DNA of 47,355 bases from Loktanella salsilacus (GTDB lineage Bacteria > Pseudomonadota > Alphaproteobacteria > Rhodobacterales > Rhodobacteraceae), in NCBI RefSeq assembly GCF_900114485.1, contig NZ_FOTF01000024.1:1-47355 (forward strand), given 5' to 3'. Both the position numbers and the translations under genes were made by a program. This document shows, piece by piece, positions 42,914-47,355 of this stretch. Positions within the stretch are counted from its first letter, which is position 1. Each line of letters starts with the position of its first letter. Below the pieces are notes generated by a model that worked only from the letters and a program-made list of their open reading frames with translations, made no database searches and was not told where the DNA came from.

Positions 42914-44674
42914 TTATTCCGCGGCTTTTGCCGCTGTCTTGAGGCGGGGCAACTGTACCTCGAACACGGCACCGCCGCCTGCCCCGTTCCGCGCGGTCAT
43001 ACGTCCGCCCAGATCGTTCACGATGCCCGACGAAATCGCAAGGCCAAGGCCTACGCCGTCGCCGGGCTGTTTGGTTGTGTAAAACGGCTCGAACAGCGTA
43101 TCGAGGTCGTCGATCCCGCTGCCATTATCGCGCACGGTCAGCGTTACCGTCTCACCCAGTGCTAAAATAACGTCGATGCGCGGGTCGGCCACGGTTTTTG
43201 TGGCGTCAATCGCGTTGCGCAAAAGGTTAATGATGACCTGTTCCAACCGCAGGCGGTCGCCAAAGATCATCGCCGGCTCGCCCGGTAGCGTGCGGCTGAT
43301 TTCAACATAGCGGTTTTTCAGCTGCGGTTCCATCATCGACAGCGCAGATGACACAGCGGCGCGGGTGTCGACCTCTTCAAACGCGTCAGAGCCTTTGCGC
43401 GCATAGGATTTCAACTGCCGCGTGATCGCGCCCATCCGGTCGATCAGGTCGTCAATGCGTTGAAACGACGACAAGGTTTCCTCTGGCCGCTTGCGCTGCA
43501 GCAGCAGGCGCGCGCCCGCCAGATAGGTCTTCATCGCGGCCAGCGGCTGGTTCAGCTCGTGGCTGACGGCGGCAGACATCTCGCCCAAGGCGGCGAGTTT
43601 TGACGTTTGCGCCATGGTCTGTTCGGCGACCTCAAGGTTACGCTCTACCTGCTTACGCGCCGCGATTTCACGTTGCAGCGCAGCGTTCAAGGCGCGCAGT
43701 TCGGCAGATTCGCGTTCAAAGACGGCGACCCGGTTGGTGGCCTTGCGGGACGCGAACCAGAACATCATCGCCAAAAAGATCGCGAATCCCATGACTTCCA
43801 GCGCCAGCACGCCGTTCACCCGTTCGCGCACCGACGAATAGGCGGTGTAGCTGACCATGCGCCAGCCTTGGAACGGCACGCGCGCCTCGCGGCGCAGCAC
43901 GGCCTCGCCCCGCAAATAGGCGTCGATGGGCAGCGCGGCCCAGTCTTGCGTGGCACGCAGCGCTACCTCGATCGCGGTGGGCGGGGTTTGACGGCGCAGG
44001 GCCTCTGCCTCGTCCAGGCCGCGCCAGCGCTGTTCGGTGGTCAGGATGATATTGCCTGTGCTGTCAGTGACATAGACCGCATCAGACACACTGGCCCAGC
44101 TGCGTTCCAGCTTGGCCAGATCGACGGCGACCTGAATGACGCCCATGGTCGAGCCATTCTGATCGATCCGCCGGGAATAGACGAAACTATAGCCGCCCTG
44201 AGGCGACTCGCCGAGTGTAAACACCGTCGCATTGCTGCGCAGCGCGTTCACAAAAGACGTGTCAGATCGGTGCTGTTCCCCCAGCCGGTTCCGGTCCGTC
44301 GCCGCGACCGCGCGCCCGTCCTTATCCAGCAACATCAAGGACGCCGCGCCAATTTCATCAACGAAGGACAGCAGCCGCTGCGTCGACAGCGCATAGTTAT
44401 TGGCCGACAGGGCCTGAATCAGATCAGGATCACGGGCCAACAGCTGCGGCACAATGGAATTGCGCTGCAGCTCGCTCATCAAGTTGGCGACATAAAAGGT
44501 CAGGCGGACTTCGGCCCGGTTCCGGGTCGTTTCCGTGAAGCGCTGGGTGAGCAGCAGATTCGTGGTATAAATTGTCACCATGCCCAGCAGGCACACCACA
44601 ATGACGCTGAGCCGCAAAAGCCAACGGCCCTGCCGCAGCGTGCCGGTCTGTGTGGTGAATTCCGCGTGGCTCAT
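42914..44674 (-). CDS. dctB: DctB-type sensor histidine kinase
   Basis: This 586-residue membrane kinase has helix 1 at about 19-40 and a periplasmic double-PAS-like sensor region up to about residue 285 (SLMLLDKDGRAVAATDRNRLG, VYVTDSTGNIILTTE). Helix 2 lies near 288-310, followed by a coiled coil. A HisKA domain with AAVSHELNQPLAAMK (His near 371) and an HATPase with NLLRNAIDATK, DNGSGID and GVGLGLAISSGI complete it. The layout is that of C4-dicarboxylate sensors, but no dct transporter is in the window. The ATG at 44674 gives the normal N-terminus; the frame stays open upstream into purQ. Confidence 0.9.
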   Translation of the reverse strand: MSHAEFTTQTGTLRQGRWLLRLSVIVVCLLGMVTIYTTNLLLTQRFTETTRNRAEVRLTFYVANLMSELQRNSIVPQLLARDPDLIQALSANNYALSTQRLLSFVDEIGAASLMLLDKDGRAVAATDRNRLGEQHRSDTSFVNALRSNATVFTLGESPQGGYSFVYSRRIDQNGSTMGVIQVAVDLAKLERSWASVSDAVYVTDSTGNIILTTEQRWRGLDEAEALRRQTPPTAIEVALRATQDWAALPIDAYLRGEAVLRREARVPFQGWRMVSYTAYSSVRERVNGVLALEVMGFAIFLAMMFWFASRKATNRVAVFERESAELRALNAALQREIAARKQVERNLEVAEQTMAQTSKLAALGEMSAAVSHELNQPLAAMKTYLAGARLLLQRKRPEETLSSFQRIDDLIDRMGAITRQLKSYARKGSDAFEEVDTRAAVSSALSMMEPQLKNRYVEISRTLPGEPAMIFGDRLRLEQVIINLLRNAIDATKTVADPRIDVILALGETVTLTVRDNGSGIDDLDTLFEPFYTTKQPGDGVGLGLAISSGIVNDLGGRMTARNGAGGGAVFEVQLPRLKTAAKAAE

Positions 44675-44717
44675 TAGCTTTAGATAGGCCGGGTGCGCGC
44701 GCCCGGCAAGCCAGCGA

Positions 44718-45383
44718 TCACGCGTCGGCGAGTTGCTGCACAAGCCCGCGGAACAAGGCCAGACCGTCGGTATTACCGGTGGCCGCGTCAACCGCCCGTT
44801 CGGGGTGCGGCATCATTCCCAGCACGCGGCGATTCTCGCTTAATACGCCAGCGATCGCATTGCGGCTGCCGTTAAAGTTATCGGCATAGGTGAATGCGAT
44901 GCGGTCTTGGTCGCGCAGCTGGTCCAGCACCGCATCTTCGGCGGTGTAGTTGCCGTCGTGGTGCGCTACGGGCAATGTGATCGTCGCGCCAGCGGTATAG
45001 CCGCCGGTAAAGCCGCTATCAGAGGTCGCGACCGTCAAGGGCGTGGATTTACAGACAAACTTCAGCGCTGCGTTGCGCATCAGCGCGCCGGGCAGCAGGC
45101 CGGTTTCGGTCAGCACTTGAAAGCCATTGCAGACCCCCAGCGCATAACCGCCCCGTTCCACATGCCGCTTGAGCGCCTGCGAGACGGGCGAATTCGCCGC
45201 AATCGCGCCGCAGCGCAGATAGTCACCAAAGGAAAACCCGCCCGGCACCGCGACCAGATCGACATCGCCGATCTCTGCGTCTTTGTGCCAGACCATCGTC
45301 ACATCGGCCCCAACCTTGCGCAGGGCCACAGCCATGTCGCGGTCACAGTTCGATCCGGGGAAAACAAGGACGGCAGCCTTCAT
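44718..45383 (-). CDS. purQ: Phosphoribosylformylglycinamidine synthase subunit PurQ
   Basis: This 221-residue glutaminase subunit of the three-part FGAM synthase supplies ammonia for purine ring synthesis. It starts AAVLVFPGSNCDRDMAVAL and carries the catalytic Cys in LGVCNGFQVL near residue 86. The His-Glu pair lies in GMMPHPERAVD near the end, and VAVPGGFSFGDYLR forms the oxyanion region. I chose the ATG at 45383, with AGGAG eight bases upstream; an in-frame ATG at 45422 would add 13 residues. Confidence 0.96.
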   Translation of the reverse strand: MKAAVLVFPGSNCDRDMAVALRKVGADVTMVWHKDAEIGDVDLVAVPGGFSFGDYLRCGAIAANSPVSQALKRHVERGGYALGVCNGFQVLTETGLLPGALMRNAALKFVCKSTPLTVATSDSGFTGGYTAGATITLPVAHHDGNYTAEDAVLDQLRDQDRIAFTYADNFNGSRNAIAGVLSENRRVLGMMPHPERAVDAATGNTDGLALFRGLVQQLADA

Positions 45384-45445
45384 GCGGGTAGCTCCTGAGA
45401 AGTGTTTTTCGAACCGCAGCAACGCCTTGCGCGCGGTATTTTAAA

Positions 45446-45477
45446 GCGACCGGCAGGCTGTGTGCCGCGCCGGTCGC
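45446..45477 (-). terminator. Strong hairpin between purS and purQ, possible attenuator
   Basis: GCGACCGGC and GCCGGTCGC are exact reverse complements nine bases long with a 14-base loop. On the minus strand the stem is followed by TTTAAAAT, a weak T-tract. It lies 8-40 bases after the purS stop, so it could cause partial termination or stabilise the purC-purS mRNA. Confidence 0.55.
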
Positions 45478-45485
45478 CCCTAAGC

Positions 45486-45716
45486 TTACAGAATTTCGAT
45501 CCGGTAGGATTCGATGACCGTATTGGCCAGCAGCGCTTCGCACATCTCTTTGATGCGCGCCTCGGTGGTGCCGTCGGCCAGATCCAGCGCGATCACTTTG
45601 CCCTGACGGACGCCGTTCACGCCCTCAAAGCCCATCGCACCCAGCGCGTGACGCACGGCTTCGCCCTGCGGGTCCAGCACGCCGTCTTTCAGCATCACAT
45701 GAACATTGGCTTTCAT
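45486..45716 (-). CDS. purS: Phosphoribosylformylglycinamidine synthase subunit PurS
   Basis: This 76-residue protein is the small structural subunit that joins PurQ and small PurL into FGAM synthase. The family core is KANVHVMLKDGVLDPQGEAV, GFEGVNGVRQGKVIALDL and a C-terminal CEALLANTVIESYRIEI. The length is typical. It lies 14 bases after purC, and its presence shows that this organism uses the three-subunit type of the enzyme. Confidence 0.96.
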   Translation of the reverse strand: MKANVHVMLKDGVLDPQGEAVRHALGAMGFEGVNGVRQGKVIALDLADGTTEARIKEMCEALLANTVIESYRIEIL

Positions 45717-45730
45717 GATGTTGATATCCT

Positions 45731-46492
45731 TTAGTTAATCAGCGTGGGCTTGGGCCGGTGAGTCACATTGCTGGGCAGAACGCCCAAACGCCGCGCGACT
45801 TCGGTGTAAGCGTCAGCGAGGTTGCCAAGGTCTTGGCGGAACACGTCTTTGTCCAGCTTCTGGCCGGTTTCAATGTCCCACAGACGGCAGCAATCTGGGC
45901 TGATCTCGTCTGCGACGACAAGGCGGGGGAATTCGTTGTCCCACACGCGGCCGATTTCGATCTTGAAGTCGATCAGCTTGATGCCGACGCCATACATCAC
46001 GCCCGACATGAAATCGTTCACCCGCAAGGCCATAGAAACGATATCGTCCATGTCCTGCTGGCTCGCCCAACCAAAGGCGATGATGTATTCCTCTGGCACC
46101 AGCGGGTCGCCCAGCTTGTCGTCTTTATAGGAAAACTCGACAATGGGGCGCGGCAGGGCGGCGCCCTCTTCCATGCCCAAACGCTTGGCCATCGATCCGG
46201 CGGCAAAGTTGCGCACGATGACTTCCAGCGGAATAATCTCGACCTGGCGGATCAACTGCTCGCGCATGTTCAGGCGGCGAATGAAATGCGTCGGGATGCC
46301 GATGTTGCCAAGGCCGACCATGAAATACTCGGACAGGCGGTTGTTCAACACGCCTTTGCCCTCGATCACGTCCTTTTTGGCACCATTGCCAGCGGTCGCA
46401 TCGTCCTTAAAATACTGGACATAGGTCCCCGGCTCTGGACCCTCGTACAGGATCTTTGCCTTGCCTTCGTAGATCAATTTGCGGCGTGCCAT
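45731..46492 (-). CDS. purC: Phosphoribosylaminoimidazole-succinocarboxamide synthase PurC
   Basis: This 253-residue enzyme ligates aspartate to CAIR with ATP, giving SAICAR in purine synthesis. Motifs are [17 protein letters not shown] (ATP loop), [27 protein letters not shown], and [10 protein letters not shown] followed by [16 protein letters not shown]. The ATG at 46492 gives the usual [11 protein letters not shown] start; an ATG at 46504 adds four residues. It heads purC-purS-purQ and is divergent from the ATPase zeta gene. Confidence 0.97.
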   Translation of the reverse strand: MARRKLIYEGKAKILYEGPEPGTYVQYFKDDATAGNGAKKDVIEGKGVLNNRLSEYFMVGLGNIGIPTHFIRRLNMREQLIRQVEIIPLEVIVRNFAAGSMAKRLGMEEGAALPRPIVEFSYKDDKLGDPLVPEEYIIAFGWASQQDMDDIVSMALRVNDFMSGVMYGVGIKLIDFKIEIGRVWDNEFPRLVVADEISPDCCRLWDIETGQKLDKDVFRQDLGNLADAYTEVARRLGVLPSNVTHRPKPTLIN

Positions 46493-46626
46493 GAAAAGCC
46501 TCACGTCTGGGGGCGGCCCCGTTGGCGGGCCACCGCTCTGCGCCTCTTACGCCAAGCCCCCCTTGCGGGCAAGTCGCGCGGACCCCATAGTTTGCCTAAC
46601 GGAACCCGCAGACAGGATTTTGCCCG

Positions 46627-46941
46627 ATGACGAGCATGAAAGACCGCGAAAACGCCTTTGAAAATAAATTCGCCCATGACGCAGAGATGCAGTTCAAGGC
46701 CGAAGCCCGCCGCAACAAGCTGCTTGGCCTGTGGGCCGCAGACCTGATGGGCAAATCTGGCGATGACGCGATGGCCTACGCCAAAGAGGTGATCAAGTCC
46801 GACTTTGAAGAGGCCGGCGACGAGGACGTGTTTCGCAAGGTCCACGGCGATCTGGGCGACAAAGTGTCAGAGGCCGATTTGCGCGCCAAAATGGCAGAGC
46901 TGACGATCGAAGCCAAAGCGCAGCTGATCGACGAAGTCTAA
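46627..46941 (+). CDS. ATPase inhibitor zeta subunit (DUF1476)
   Basis: This 104-residue helical protein matches the Paracoccus zeta subunit: DRENAFENKFAHDAEMQFKA, then EARRNKLLGLWAADLMGKSG and a C-terminal helical bundle with SDFEEAGDEDVFRKV. In Paracoccus the N-terminal segment inserts into F1 and blocks ATP hydrolysis while permitting synthesis. The gene stands alone, with AGGA upstream and a hairpin terminator after it, and not in an atp operon. An ATG three codons later is an alternative start. Confidence 0.92.
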   Translation: MTSMKDRENAFENKFAHDAEMQFKAEARRNKLLGLWAADLMGKSGDDAMAYAKEVIKSDFEEAGDEDVFRKVHGDLGDKVSEADLRAKMAELTIEAKAQLIDEV

Positions 46942-46953
46942 AATTAACGCATT

Positions 46954-46998
46954 AAGACCGGGAGGGGGCCGCGCGCAGCGGATCTTTACCCGGTCTTT
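46954..46998 (+). terminator. Terminator-like hairpin after the zeta subunit gene
   Basis: AAGACCGGG (46954-46962) pairs with CCCGGTCTT (46989-46997), and a smaller GCCGC/GCGG-rich stem lies inside the loop. The structure begins 12 bases after the stop codon but is followed only by a short T-tract. Confidence 0.55.
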
Positions 46999-47014
46999 AT
47001 CCCTTACCGTCTAA

Positions 47015-47355
47015 GAGCCCGATTTAAAACTATTTGAGTGAGTTCAGTGGTTTGTGATTCTGTTCGGTTGTGAAGCTGAATGGAGATCACAATGGCTTGG
47101 ACTGAACTCACCCGCCGTCAACATGATCGAAAAGGCGATAAATACGCAAGCGATATGAAGGATGCGGAATGGGCGTTGATAGCGCCTTCGATGTCGCCGC
47201 CGAAGACAACTGGTCGGCCCCGTACGACATGTTTGCGCGACGTGGTCGACGCACTCCTCTACATTGCAACGACCGGATGCCAATGGCGTATGTTGCCCAA
47301 CGACTTCCCGCCGGTTTCAACGGTTCGGGGCTATTTCTACGCGTGGCGCGATGAC
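47015..47355 (+). mobile_element. Left part of an IS5-family insertion sequence, truncated by window end
   Basis: The element seems to begin at GAGCCCGATTTAAAACTA (47015-47032), which resembles the GAGCC-type terminal repeat of the IS1031-like IS5 subgroup. It follows CTAA, compatible with a TNA or YTAR target duplication. A transposase reading frame starts 77 bases in. The right end is not in the window, so boundary and duplication are unproven. Confidence 0.65.
47092..47355 (+). CDS. IS5-family transposase, N-terminal part
   Basis: The frame runs from ATG at 47092 to the last base and encodes 88 residues. MKDAEWALIAPSMSPPK followed by GRPRTTCLRDVVDALLYIA and GCQWRMLPNDFPP is the DUF4096-type N-terminal domain of IS5 transposases (consensus: W..I.PLLP, GRP, CQWR.LP.DFPPW). 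The GGAGAT upstream provides a ribosome site. The DDE catalytic part lies outside the window, and many relatives make it by frameshift. Whether this copy is intact cannot be seen. Confidence 0.9.
   Translation, partial: MAWTELTRRQHDRKGDKYASDMKDAEWALIAPSMSPPKTTGRPRTTCLRDVVDALLYIATTGCQWRMLPNDFPPVSTVRGYFYAWRDD

Noticed and set aside
44688-44707. GCCGGG/CCCGGC hairpin between purQ and dctB as a terminator
   Set aside because: Six base pairs with no T-tract on the minus strand; too weak to call.

Overview
The window reads as a chromosomal segment of a marine alphaproteobacterium of the Rhodobacteraceae (roseobacter group). The supporting signs are a GC-rich genome, a circularly permuted two-piece tmRNA, an alpha-type SspB, a long PstA, an RNase E with an acidic insertion, the F1Fo-ATPase zeta inhibitor (DUF1476), a PmtA phosphatidylcholine pathway and CtrA-type TTAA-N7-TTAA sites. 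Assignment below family is not possible from the sequence alone. Both ends look mobile: the left edge holds the C-terminus of an unidentified, transposase-like protein followed by two related short repeats, and the right edge enters an IS5-family element.

Layout. 0.4-5.1 kb (minus strand): a lipid/acyl-CoA operon running maoC-like hydratase, acyl-CoA dehydrogenase, aminoglycoside-phosphotransferase-like kinase, hotdog thioesterase, polytopic membrane protein. The kinase and dehydrogenase correspond to the two halves of eukaryotic ACAD10/ACAD11 and to LvaA/LvaC of levulinate catabolism. 5.2-6.6 kb: gnd. 6.6-15.2 kb (minus): the phosphate regulon pstSCAB-phoU-phoB behind a Pho box, ending in a gene for an ectoine-hydrolase-like M24 protein. 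phoR lies upstream of the Pho box, as the last gene of a yicC-gmk-gamma-carbonic anhydrase-PLP enzyme-phoR operon (14.2-18.5 kb).

18.5-22.6 kb: a PAS-domain gene with two perfect CtrA-type sites upstream, an orphan zinc-ribbon microprotein in an AT-richer gap, class II DAHP synthase (minus) and a GlxA-type regulator. 22.7-28.1 kb: a complete branched-chain amino acid-type ABC transporter (substrate-binding protein, LivG, LivF, LivH, LivM). 28.1-30.2 kb: psd-pssA-pmtA, that is phosphatidylserine, phosphatidylethanolamine and phosphatidylcholine synthesis. 30.2-34.4 kb: ssrA (tmRNA), a secreted phytochelatin-synthase-like protease, a DUF1194 protein, sspB, fumC, DUF4169 and a ribbon-helix-helix protein. 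tmRNA and the adaptor that delivers its tagged products to ClpXP lie within 2.4 kb of each other.

34.4-37.8 kb (minus): a cytochrome P450 translationally coupled to a membrane-spanning alpha/beta hydrolase, then ccdA. 37.9-41.6 kb: tusA-like gene, a bidirectional terminator, and rne with a long leader. 41.6-44.7 kb (minus): a DctB/DctD-type two-component pair whose AAA+ regulator lacks the sigma-54 GAFTGA loop. 44.7-46.5 kb (minus): purC-purS-purQ. 46.6-46.9 kb: ATPase zeta subunit. No CRISPR array, tRNA, rRNA, phage module or recognisable defence island was seen; most of the window is core genome, and the novelty lies in gene combinations, regulatory sites and missing motifs.
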